DNA from: Candidatus Gastranaerophilales bacterium | Lineage (GTDB): Bacteria; Cyanobacteriota; Vampirovibrionia; Gastranaerophilales; Gastranaerophilaceae | DNA length: 38,247 bases | Reading direction: 5' to 3' | Assembly: GCA_023662705.1 (NCBI GenBank) | Contig: JAMPIM010000015.1 | Location: 1-38,247 of the forward strand | Part shown: one piece after another, positions 8,126 through 14,894 of the stretch | Numbering within the stretch: position 1 is the first letter of the stretch | Layout of the letters: every line of letters begins with the position of its first letter | Notes under the pieces: generated by a model | What the model was told of the DNA's origin: nothing | What the model saw: only the letters and a program-made list of their open reading frames with translations | Database searches by the model: none | Made by a program: the position numbers and the translations under genes

Positions 8126-8158
8126 TATAAGTTGGGGTAACCCGTAAATCTTGATACT
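8124..8158 (+). promoter_or_regulatory. Hairpin at the rplX-rplE junction
   Basis: AGTAT (8124-8128) pairs with ATACT (8154-8158) and AAG (8129-8131) with CTT (8150-8152), with G8153 bulged. Inside lies a small GGG-GTAA-CCC hairpin (8134-8143) with a GNRA-type loop. The stem begins at the rplX stop codon. Confidence 0.4.
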
Positions 8159-8188
8159 AATTCCGTCACTAGTAGAAGGAAAAGAAAA

Positions 8189-8746
8189 ATGACAAAAACT
8201 AAAAGCTTAAGAGCAAAATACAACGAAGAAGTTAAAGCAGCACTTAAAGAAAAATTTGGTTATACAAATGACCATATGATTCCAAAACTTAATAAAATCG
8301 TTTTGAACATGGGTGTTGGTGAAGCTTCTCACAACTCAAAAATTGCTGACGCTATTGAAGCTCAATTGACTAAAATTGCCGGTCAAAAAGCTGTTGTTAC
8401 TAAAGCTAAAAAATCAATCGCATCTTACAAATTAAGAGAAGGTATGCCGGTTGGTGCTATGGTAACAATCCGTGGCGAAAGAATGTACGATTTCTTGCAA
8501 AAGCTAATCAGTGTTGTTCTTCCTCGTATCAGAGACTTCAGAGGTATCTCTGCAAAAAGTTTCGATGGTCGTGGTAACTACACTCTTGGTTTAAAAGAAC
8601 AAGCATTGTTCCCTGAAATCACTTATGAAGAAGTTGATTTGGTAAAAGGTATGAACGTATCTATTATCACAACTGCTAATACAGATGATGAAGCAAGAGA
8701 ACTACTAAGACTATTGGGTATGCCATTCAAAGGTATGAACAAATAG
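8189..8746 (+). CDS. rplE: 50S ribosomal protein L5 (185 aa)
   Basis: L5 binds 5S rRNA and the P-site tRNA elbow. Signatures are LNKIVLNMGVGEAS, GQKAVVTKAKKSIASYKLREGMPVGAMVTIRG, LPRIRDFRGIS, the GRGNYTLGLKEQ loop and the C-terminal TTANTDDEARELLRLLGMPF. Slightly longer than the usual 179 because of its N terminus. AGAAGGAAAAG lies upstream. Confidence 0.98.
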   Translation: MTKTKSLRAKYNEEVKAALKEKFGYTNDHMIPKLNKIVLNMGVGEASHNSKIADAIEAQLTKIAGQKAVVTKAKKSIASYKLREGMPVGAMVTIRGERMYDFLQKLISVVLPRIRDFRGISAKSFDGRGNYTLGLKEQALFPEITYEEVDLVKGMNVSIITTANTDDEARELLRLLGMPFKGMNK

Positions 8747-8753
8747 GTGATTT

Positions 8754-8784
8754 GCATAGATGGACGACTCAGTCCCGATTATGC
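8754..8784 (+). promoter_or_regulatory. Hairpin in the rplE-rpsN spacer
   Basis: GCATA (8754-8758) pairs with TATGC (8780-8784), enclosing GGAC (8762-8765) paired with GTCC (8772-8775). It lies in a 76-nt spacer, upstream of the rpsN ribosome binding site AAAGGAG. Confidence 0.4.
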
Positions 8785-8822
8785 TAATATATTGATGTAG
8801 ATAATATATAAAGGAGAAAATC

Positions 8823-9029
8823 ATGGCTAAAAAAGCGATGATAAACAAAGAACATAAAAGAGAAATGTTAGCTGCTAAGGGTAAATACCCAAAAGTTAGA
8901 CTTCATAACAGATGCAGCATCTGCGGTCGTCCTCACGGATTCCACAGAGATTTCGGCTTATGCAGAATTTGTTTAAGAAAAATGGCTCACCAAGGCTTAC
9001 TACCAGGCGTAACCAAAGCATCTTGGTAG
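8823..9029 (+). CDS. rpsN: 30S ribosomal protein S14, zinc-binding type (68 aa)
   Basis: Short, type Z S14 of the small-subunit head. The zinc ligands are the pairs CSIC and CRIC (about residues 35-38 and 51-54), with CGRPHGFHRDFGLCRICLRKMAH and the terminal PGVTKASW. It is a few residues longer than the usual 61 at the N terminus. AAAGGAG precedes it. It is the last ribosomal gene of this operon: rpsH, rplF, rplR, rpsE, rplO and secY, which normally follow, are not here. Confidence 0.97.
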   Translation: MAKKAMINKEHKREMLAAKGKYPKVRLHNRCSICGRPHGFHRDFGLCRICLRKMAHQGLLPGVTKASW

Positions 9030-9049
9030 TGCTACGCACGTAGACATTT

Positions 9050-9136
9050 GGTCGGGTGACATTTTGTCAAGACTACAAGCTCGTATTTTGGCTACAGGTC
9101 ACCCTCAAAATGGGACTACAGGTGGGTTGAGGCGCG
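9050..9136. repeat. Structured intergenic repeat, copy A
   Basis: An 87-nt element after rpsN that aligns with 28232-28315. Both begin GGTC, then a 7-nt stem arm, then ATTT. CTACA motifs follow at 9073 and 9092 (19 apart, the same spacing as in copy B) and at 9116, and both end in GGCGCG. The outer stem GGGTGAC (9054-9060) with GTCACCC (9098-9104) is perfect. A second stem CCTCAA (9103-9108) with TTGAGG (9127-9132) encloses the third CTACA and shares two bases with the first. It lies between rpsN and the operon terminator, so it is probably transcribed. No coding potential was recognised. Confidence 0.65.
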
Positions 9137-9170
9137 GAGTATTTAACGCGTTAGATTAATATCAGAGAAA

Positions 9171-9203
9171 AGAGACTTTGCTTTATAAGGCAAAGTCTTT
9201 TTG
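9171..9203 (+). terminator. Rho-independent terminator ending the S10/spc operon
   Basis: A stem AGACTTTGC (9173-9181) with GCAAAGTCT (9190-9198), extended by TT/AG in the loop, is followed by a T-run. It separates the ribosomal operon from the gene at 9219, which has its own ribosome binding site just beyond. Confidence 0.8.
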
Positions 9204-9218
9204 TGAATAGGAGTGGAA

Positions 9219-9632
9219 ATGAATATCCAAGGAATTAAAAATTATCTTAGGACACCAGTTACAGAGCTTCTATCTGTAAGACAATTTAGAGCATTAGCTT
9301 ATGGTGCTGTAACCGGTACACTGTTATTGAGTACAGGTGCAACTCTTTATTCTAATAAAGCTATTAAAGATGAAGTTGGTGAAGTTAAAAAAGAAACACT
9401 TGACTTAGTACAGAATGATCTTTCTGCTAACGAATATATTAAAATGACGGAAGATGCTGACCTCGTTGGAAAACAAGAGTTTTTTGCTAATAAAGCTTAT
9501 GCTGCAAAAATACAGTATTGGGATAGTATTAAAACAGATTATCTTTGCAAAAAAGCATACCTTGAAGGTGCTCAAATGGTTAGAGACAGTATTTCAAATG
9601 CTAATTCGAAAGAGCAGGCTGTTCAACCTTAA
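9219..9632 (+). CDS. Single-pass membrane protein of unknown function (137 aa)
   Basis: Not recognised. It begins MNIQGIKNYL, has one hydrophobic stretch at about residues 25-43 (ALAYGAVTGTLLLSTGATLY), then a charged, probably helical domain ending in a polar tail. ATG 9219 is chosen because TAGGAG at 9208-9213 is correctly spaced; a GTG at 9213 falls inside that ribosome binding site. It lies directly behind the ribosomal-operon terminator and may depend on readthrough or a promoter not seen. The MNIQ opening resembles the MHIQ of the next gene. Confidence 0.7.
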   Translation: MNIQGIKNYLRTPVTELLSVRQFRALAYGAVTGTLLLSTGATLYSNKAIKDEVGEVKKETLDLVQNDLSANEYIKMTEDADLVGKQEFFANKAYAAKIQYWDSIKTDYLCKKAYLEGAQMVRDSISNANSKEQAVQP

Positions 9633-9678
9633 TGGCAACTTATTATACAAAGATTTAGTTTACCAACATCATTAAAAT

Positions 9679-10308
9679 ATGCATATTCAGAAAACAAATA
9701 ACACATCTTTTAAAGCTATTCGCCTTGCCTCTGCTGAGGCAAGGTTCAATGGTGCTGTAAATAAATTTAATTTATACAAGATAACCCAAGAAGACAGACA
9801 GTATATAGAAAAGCTTCGCAATGAAATCAATCTTAAAGAGTTGATGCCAAAGCTGAAACCAGAGGATTATAAACTTTGGGAGTATGTTTTAAGAATAACC
9901 TTGTCTACTTATGATGAAACAATATTACTTACAAAAGATGAAAAGCCTTGTGGAGCTTTAAGGTACAAAAAAACGCCTAGAGATTATTCTATTATAGGAC
10001 GTGTAACTTGGCCAATTGAAACAGGTAAACGAGAACCATTTGCCGGAAAAGTACTTACCACCGAGTTATTCAGATTGTTTTTACAGGATAACTTGAAGGT
10101 TATTAGAACGTGTGTTGCAAGACATAATCCCTTTGATACAATCTCAAAATGCATGGAAATGGGATTCAGCTCTTGCGGCGGAGATGACTATAATGAGTTA
10201 ATGGCTGTTACCAGAGCTCGAATAGAGAATGTTTTAGAAAAGTTTAAAGATATTATTATCATAGAAGATGCAGATTCTTCTATGGATTCTGAGGTATCTC
10301 TACAATAA
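9679..10308 (+). CDS. GNAT-like protein with an NTSFKA N terminus (209 aa)
   Basis: The C-terminal two thirds resemble an N-acetyltransferase fold: a strand CGALRYKK, the strand GRVTWPIE, then AGKVLTTELFRLFL as a candidate pantetheine-binding helix, and the late GNAT block IRTCVARHNPFDTISKCMEMGF. The canonical Q/RxxGxG/A motif is weak (GKREPFAGKVL), so activity and substrate are uncertain. The N terminus MHIQKTNNTSFKA matches a short motif seen in other small proteins here. The gene ends inside the 3' end of the histidine kinase on the other strand (29 bp convergent overlap). No ribosome binding site stands out. Confidence 0.6.
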   Translation: MHIQKTNNTSFKAIRLASAEARFNGAVNKFNLYKITQEDRQYIEKLRNEINLKELMPKLKPEDYKLWEYVLRITLSTYDETILLTKDEKPCGALRYKKTPRDYSIIGRVTWPIETGKREPFAGKVLTTELFRLFLQDNLKVIRTCVARHNPFDTISKCMEMGFSSCGGDDYNELMAVTRARIENVLEKFKDIIIIEDADSSMDSEVSLQ

Positions 10309-11545
10309 AAGTCGAGCCGTTATTAATTTCGCTCACGACTGAAATCTTACCGCCATGAAGTTCGGCAAGTTCTTTGGTAATGGTTAATCCTAAGCCTGTT
10401 GAGCTTTCTTTTTTTGTATAAGCACTATCAAGCTGTACGAATTTTGCAAAAATCTTTCCATGGTATTTTTCATCAATACCTATTCCTGTATCGTGCACAA
10501 CAAGTTTAAAAGAGGTTTCGTTATATGTTGCTAAAATATCAACCTGTCCGTCTTTTGGGGTGAATTTAATGGCGTTGCTTACCAAATTGTATAAGATTTG
10601 TTGTATTTTTTGATAATCGGCATAAACCTGAAAATCTGTTTTTAGATTTTTTACTATTTTTACCCCTTTTTTATCAGCAAGAGGTGCAAGAATATTTGCA
10701 ACTTCATCAATCGCTCTGGTAATCCAAAATGTGCTTTTTACAATCTTCATTGCATTTGCTTCAATCTTAGACATATCTAGAATTCCGTTTATCATTCCAA
10801 GAAGATGTGTTGCAGAAACTTTAATATCATTTACGTATTCTTCCTGCTTGTGGTTCAAATCCCCATAGAGTTTTGCACCCAGAATATCAGAAAACCCAAG
10901 AATAGAGTTTAAAGGTGTTCTTAATTCATGTGATATATTTGCAAGGAACTCATTTTTTACCTTATCAGCTTCAAGAATCTTTTCATTCTGTTCCTTGATA
11001 GTTTTATATGCTTCGTTTTTTTCGATTAGACCGTCTTTTAGTGCCTGTAATTGGATTTTGAAAACATTTGCAAGCTCTAAATCTTTTAAAATATAAGAAA
11101 GCACAGAAGACGCTGCGTTTAATACTGTTAAATCACTATGATTGTAAAAATTAGCTTCTTGTTTTGTAAGAAGTATTATTCCAAAAACAGTTGATTTAAT
11201 GGCAATCTTTGCCATAATATACGATTTTTTCTTAAGTTCTGATAAACCTACTGTTGAAACCAGCTCAGAATCCGAATTTAAAATTTCTCCGTTTTTTGTG
11301 TAAACCCGTTTTTTTAAGGCTTCATTCATTGGGAAAACTTCATTAATCTTATAATTAGCATGCGTTTTATAAGTATATTTGAGCTGCAAACTGTCAGGAT
11401 TAAGAAAATAAATAAATCCTTCATCAAAATTAATAACAGAAGAAAGTTTTTTAAAGATAGTATTTCCGTCTTTGTCTGTATTTAAGTTTATTTCAAATAA
11501 TGCAGGTATAAGTTTTAAAGCTTCTTCTGCTGATACTAATGCCAT
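10280..11545 (-). CDS. Soluble sensor histidine kinase (421 aa)
   Basis: A two-component kinase without membrane segments. Residues about 1-165 look like a GAF-type sensor domain, then a short coiled coil (about 165-195). The HisKA helix has phospho-acceptor His206 (NISHELRTPLNSILGFSDIL). The ATPase domain has the N box with Asn324 (VSNAIKFTP), the G1 box DTGIGID at 352-358 and the G2 box GLGL at 384-387. It is the last gene of the operon with sdaAB/sdaAA and the receiver protein at 13139-13741, its likely partner. Its ATG starts one base after the sdaAA stop codon, so translation is coupled. The ligand is unknown. Confidence 0.92.
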   Translation of the reverse strand: MALVSAEEALKLIPALFEINLNTDKDGNTIFKKLSSVINFDEGFIYFLNPDSLQLKYTYKTHANYKINEVFPMNEALKKRVYTKNGEILNSDSELVSTVGLSELKKKSYIMAKIAIKSTVFGIILLTKQEANFYNHSDLTVLNAASSVLSYILKDLELANVFKIQLQALKDGLIEKNEAYKTIKEQNEKILEADKVKNEFLANISHELRTPLNSILGFSDILGAKLYGDLNHKQEEYVNDIKVSATHLLGMINGILDMSKIEANAMKIVKSTFWITRAIDEVANILAPLADKKGVKIVKNLKTDFQVYADYQKIQQILYNLVSNAIKFTPKDGQVDILATYNETSFKLVVHDTGIGIDEKYHGKIFAKFVQLDSAYTKKESSTGLGLTITKELAELHGGKISVVSEINNGSTFIVEIPQNP

Positions 11546-11546
11546 A

Positions 11547-12422
11547 TTAATTTATCCCTAAAACTTTTTCTAATTCTAATGCAGTTTTTGTTTTAGCTAA
11601 ACCGCCCTGAGATGTTTCTTTCAGTAGAGGGGACATTAGCTGTCCTGTTATAGAAAGAGTGTCTACTACTTCATCAGCAGGAATTTTACTTTCAACTCCG
11701 CAAAGAGCCAGTTCTGCTGCGGTTACGGCGTGTACGGCAAGGAACGCATTTCTTTTTATACAAGGAACTTCAACCAATCCGCAAACAGGGTCGCAGGTAA
11801 GCCCGAGAATATTTTTTAGCGCAAGAGAAACCGCCTGAACTATTTCATCGGAATTTCCGCCAAGCATTTCTGTTAAAGCAGCTGCTGCCATAGCGGATGC
11901 TACTCCGCATTCTGCCTGACAACCTGCTACAGCTCCTGCAAGACGAACTTTTGCAGAAACGATTAATCCGACAACACCCGCTGTTAATAATCCGTCAATT
12001 TGTTTTGACTCTGGAATATTATGTTCTTCTGAAACAGCAACCAATACCGCAGGAACTATACCGCAAGACCCTGCTGTCGGGCAGGCAACGATTCTTCCCA
12101 TTCTGAGGTTCTCTTCTGCTGTTGCAAGAGCGTAAGTTGTAATTTTTTCGAAGACTTTACCTAATAAAGCAGGTTTTCTTTTGTATCTTTCAGGTAGTTT
12201 TACGCAATCATCGCCGCACCAGTTTGAAACTGATTTTTCGGTAGATTTTAGACCGTTTTTAATAGCTTCACGCATTGCAATCAGGTTCTCTGTTACTTTT
12301 AGTCTGATTACATCAACTTCTGTTTCGGCTAAAAGTGCTTCTTCTTCCTGCGCAATCTCATAGATTGCTTTATTTTCTTTTTTTGATTTTTCCAATAAGT
12401 CTGAAAATGATAGTATTGCCAT
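11547..12422 (-). CDS. sdaAA: L-serine dehydratase, iron-sulfur type, alpha subunit (291 aa)
   Basis: The catalytic subunit that deaminates L-serine to pyruvate and ammonia using an oxygen-labile [4Fe-4S] cluster. The signature CPTAGSCGIVPA is at about residues 114-125. Candidate cluster cysteines are Cys168 and Cys172 (GCQAEC), Cys210 and Cys214 (TCDPVC) and Cys221. Length is as in two-subunit enzymes. Its start overlaps the sdaAB stop (TAATG). The cluster makes the enzyme suited to anaerobic growth, consistent with a gut or anoxic habitat (inference). Confidence 0.95.
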   Translation of the reverse strand: MAILSFSDLLEKSKKENKAIYEIAQEEEALLAETEVDVIRLKVTENLIAMREAIKNGLKSTEKSVSNWCGDDCVKLPERYKRKPALLGKVFEKITTYALATAEENLRMGRIVACPTAGSCGIVPAVLVAVSEEHNIPESKQIDGLLTAGVVGLIVSAKVRLAGAVAGCQAECGVASAMAAAALTEMLGGNSDEIVQAVSLALKNILGLTCDPVCGLVEVPCIKRNAFLAVHAVTAAELALCGVESKIPADEVVDTLSITGQLMSPLLKETSQGGLAKTKTALELEKVLGIN

Positions 12423-13075
12423 TATTTTAACTTTCTGACGTTTGTCACAAAAAATACATCTTTTAAGGATTTGATTTTATCCGTAAGCTCTTCTCCTGCG
12501 GGTATATCCAGTTCTATACACATAGAGGCTGTTCCGCCTTTTGAACTTCTTCCGCAATGAAGAGTTGCAATATTGATTTTATATTTTTGAATAATATCGC
12601 TCACTGTTGAAATCATACCCGGTTTATCTTTGTAAATCATTAATATGGTGTCATAGCTTCCATTAATATTTACATCAAATCCGTCTATACGATTTATTCG
12701 GATTTCGCCTGCACCAACAGAGTCACCTGATATTTTCATTTTGTCGTCAATAATTATATCAACGCTGTTTGGGAATCTGGAAATATCTTGAACATATTCG
12801 TAAGAATACTCAACATCTTTTACCAGATGAAAAATATTTTTGATAATCGGGTCATCTACCATATACCCGAGAAGCCCCGCTAATAACCCTTTATCAGTTC
12901 CGTGTCCGAAGCCTGTCGTTGCAAAAGAGTTATATAAAACGAATTTAACTTTAGAAAACGAATTTTTATAAATATTTCTTGCCATCAAGCCTAATCTCAC
13001 TGCACCTGCGGTATGTGAGCTGGATGGACCTACCATTATTGGTGAAATTACCGAAAATATCGATTGTTGTTCCAT
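12422..13075 (-). CDS. sdaAB: L-serine dehydratase, iron-sulfur type, beta subunit with ACT domain (217 aa)
   Basis: The regulatory subunit. The opening FSVISPIMVGPSSSHTAGAVRLGLMAR is the conserved beta-domain signature. The C-terminal third (about residues 145-217: DTILMIYKDKPGMISTVSDII..) is an ACT domain, which in this family binds serine. GGGAGAAGG lies upstream of the start. It overlaps sdaAA by one base and follows the receiver-domain gene by 63 nt. Confidence 0.95.
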   Translation of the reverse strand: MEQQSIFSVISPIMVGPSSSHTAGAVRLGLMARNIYKNSFSKVKFVLYNSFATTGFGHGTDKGLLAGLLGYMVDDPIIKNIFHLVKDVEYSYEYVQDISRFPNSVDIIIDDKMKISGDSVGAGEIRINRIDGFDVNINGSYDTILMIYKDKPGMISTVSDIIQKYKINIATLHCGRSSKGGTASMCIELDIPAGEELTDKIKSLKDVFFVTNVRKLK

Positions 13076-13138
13076 TTTGTGAATTTACCTTCTCCCGCTA
13101 TGACCTTCAAACATGTGTTTTATCTACATTTCCCCTCT

Positions 13139-13741
13139 CTACCAGTCGTCTTCATCTTTGCCGGTACTTATGTATTCTTCCATTATTTTGCAAAGCTGAT
13201 TTTGCCAGTCGTTATTTTTTTCAAGGAAGAAATCTGCACCGCGTGCTTTGCATTGCTGTTCAATCTCTTTTCGTGGAGATGCTGTAATTACGCCTACAGT
13301 AGATTTTATTCCGTAGCTGTTAGCAAGTTTTTTTAGTTCGGTTAGAAGAATAAATCCTTCTCTTTCGGTTGGAATGAATAAATCCATTACAACGTACTGG
13401 TATTTGCGTTTTTTGTATTTGCTTACGGCATCGTAGATTTCTTGTGAGCAATCAATGTCCAAGTCAAACTTAGAGAGCAGAACTTTTAACTGGTAAGTAA
13501 TAACTCCCAAATCGTCTACAACAAGAATTGCAGGACCTGACATGACTTCTTCTTGTTCATCGTCTCCCAGAGCCTTGCTTATAAAAGGTTTCTTGGCGTT
13601 TTTATTAAGTTCTTTGAGCGTGTCAACAATTTCTATAAGTTGTTTTTTTAAGTCCAACAAGTCAACATTTGCAGGAGCTTTTGAGTTTGTAATATTGAAA
13701 AAAAGCTCCAAAAATTCATCATCTAAATCAACTAACGCCAT
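13139..13741 (-). CDS. Receiver-domain response regulator without DNA-binding domain (200 aa)
   Basis: A CheY-like receiver occupies about residues 70-190. The acidic pair is Asp76-Asp77 (ILVVDD), the phospho-acceptor Asp120 (VVMDLFIP), the switch Thr153 (VITAS) and Lys175 (FLEKN). An N-terminal extension of about 65 residues, rich in helix and charge, has no recognised domain. No output domain follows, so it may act by protein contact. It is the promoter-proximal gene of the operon with serine dehydratase and the histidine kinase. GGAG precedes the ATG. Confidence 0.85.
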   Translation of the reverse strand: MALVDLDDEFLELFFNITNSKAPANVDLLDLKKQLIEIVDTLKELNKNAKKPFISKALGDDEQEEVMSGPAILVVDDLGVITYQLKVLLSKFDLDIDCSQEIYDAVSKYKKRKYQYVVMDLFIPTEREGFILLTELKKLANSYGIKSTVGVITASPRKEIEQQCKARGADFFLEKNNDWQNQLCKIMEEYISTGKDEDDW

Positions 13742-13774
13742 ATTTTCTCCGAATTCGTTAATAATTGTAAATAG

Positions 13775-13803
13775 ATTATATCATATTAAGCAAAAAAAAG
13801 TAA
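13775..13803 (-). promoter_or_regulatory. Promoter of the regulator-serine dehydratase-kinase operon
   Basis: On the minus strand an extended -10, TGATATAAT (13783-13775), lies 17 nt downstream of TTACTT (13803-13798). The predicted start leaves a leader of about 25-30 nt before the regulator gene. Confidence 0.65.
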
Positions 13804-13847
13804 GAGAAAAACTTTATTAATACAGGTAAGATTAGTAAGGTGTAATT

Positions 13848-13994
13848 ATGTTTAGCAAAGAATTTATGAAATACCTGAGCGGTACCGATGCAAAATCGGA
13901 ATTGAAAGAAACGAAAGAAGAAACCGTGCAGGCAACAAATGCAATGTTTTATTTGATTTTGAAAAGCAGCGGCGGAGCTCCTAAAAAAGCATGA
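13848..13994 (+). CDS. Small hypothetical protein (48 aa)
   Basis: A 48-codon reading frame starting MFSKEFMKYLSGTD and ending in SSGGAPKKA. It is charged, Glu/Lys-rich, predicted helical, with no membrane segment. TAAGG lies 8 nt upstream of the ATG. It is transcribed divergently from the regulator operon and ends 54 nt before the secreted protein at 14049. No family is recognised; it is called on its ribosome binding site, clean start and placement in otherwise empty DNA. Confidence 0.5.
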   Translation: MFSKEFMKYLSGTDAKSELKETKEETVQATNAMFYLILKSSGGAPKKA

Positions 13995-14012
13995 TATCAT
14001 TTGTTTAGCTTA

Positions 14013-14041
14013 TTCAAGTATTGTATATTTTAGAGTATAAT
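14013..14041 (+). promoter_or_regulatory. Promoter placed for a leaderless or near-leaderless transcript
   Basis: TTCAAG (14013-14018), 17 nt, TATAAT (14036-14041), then 7 nt to the ATG at 14049. The usual start distance would put +1 on or next to the A of the start codon, and no ribosome binding site is present. Confidence 0.65.
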
Positions 14042-14048
14042 TTTTACT

Positions 14049-14894
14049 ATGAAAAAAATTATACTTACATTATTTATATCATTATTTTTTGTACAGTCTT
14101 CTCAGGCTTGGACTATTTTTGACCGCAGTGATGAGGCTGCGCTTAGAAGAGTTATTAAATCTCAGGTTAAATATGCTAATCATACCAATTTAAAAAAGCT
14201 TATTTCAACGTATGATAAAGATTATAAAAACGGCGATGGTTTGACTTTGGATGTTTATTCCAAACTGGTTCAGGATATCTGGGATACTTATAAGGATATT
14301 GAGTACGATATAATTGTTAAAAATATTACTGTCGATAAAGATACGGCTGTTGCAGAAGTTACAGAAACTTCACATGCAGATGTCGTTACTTCGCATGTTA
14401 TTCCGGGTAAATTAGACAGTGTTGCTAATAGCGTTTATTATTTCCATAGAACGGAAAACGGTTGGAAAGTTGTATCTGATAAAGTTTTGAATGAAACAAC
14501 ATCCCTTCTTTACGGTGATGCATTAGGTTTGGATATTAAATTGACTGTTCCTGAGGAGATTAAACCTGATACAGAATATTCAGCTATGTTAGAGTTTGTT
14601 CCGCCGGAAAATACTATTGCAATCGCTTCTCTTGCGTCTGATAGAGTTGAATATCCGCAAAAACAAACACAGGAGGTTTTCAGAGCTCTTCCTGAGGATA
14701 ATATTCTTGAAAGATTATTTACATCCAATGACGATAATTTTAATGAATATATTGTTGCTTCAATCGGTTTGACTAAAACCGCAGTTGATGATATGAGTGT
14801 AAAACTTAGTTTAACAGGGTTCGGGTATGTAATTAAACGAGTTAATGTTATTGATAACGAAGAGGTAAAAACTGCCGATGTCAAAGTTGAGTAA
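14049..14894 (+). CDS. Secreted protein of unknown function with an NTF2-like region (281 aa)
   Basis: A typical signal peptide (MKKIILTLFISLFF..) with a SQA cleavage site gives a mature protein from about residue 21. Residues about 25-150 read like an NTF2/SnoaL-type cone: helices, then strands such as IVKNITVDKDTAVAEVTETSHAD and a closing WKVVSDKVLNE. The C-terminal half is beta-rich with no recognised family. It probably resides in the periplasm. Its 3' end overlaps lspA by 17 nt, so the two are translated together. Confidence 0.75.
   Translation: MKKIILTLFISLFFVQSSQAWTIFDRSDEAALRRVIKSQVKYANHTNLKKLISTYDKDYKNGDGLTLDVYSKLVQDIWDTYKDIEYDIIVKNITVDKDTAVAEVTETSHADVVTSHVIPGKLDSVANSVYYFHRTENGWKVVSDKVLNETTSLLYGDALGLDIKLTVPEEIKPDTEYSAMLEFVPPENTIAIASLASDRVEYPQKQTQEVFRALPEDNILERLFTSNDDNFNEYIVASIGLTKTAVDDMSVKLSLTGFGYVIKRVNVIDNEEVKTADVKVE

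Noticed and set aside
9073..9120. Repeated CTACAG units as a CRISPR-like or tandem repeat array
   Set aside because: Units are only 5-7 nt, spacings are 19 and 24-26 nt, and the same spacing recurs at a second locus with stems between. This is a structured element, not an array.
13776..14000. 74-codon minus-strand frame over 13776-14000
   Set aside because: It overlaps the promoter of the regulator operon and the better-supported 48-codon gene on the plus strand, and it lacks a ribosome binding site.
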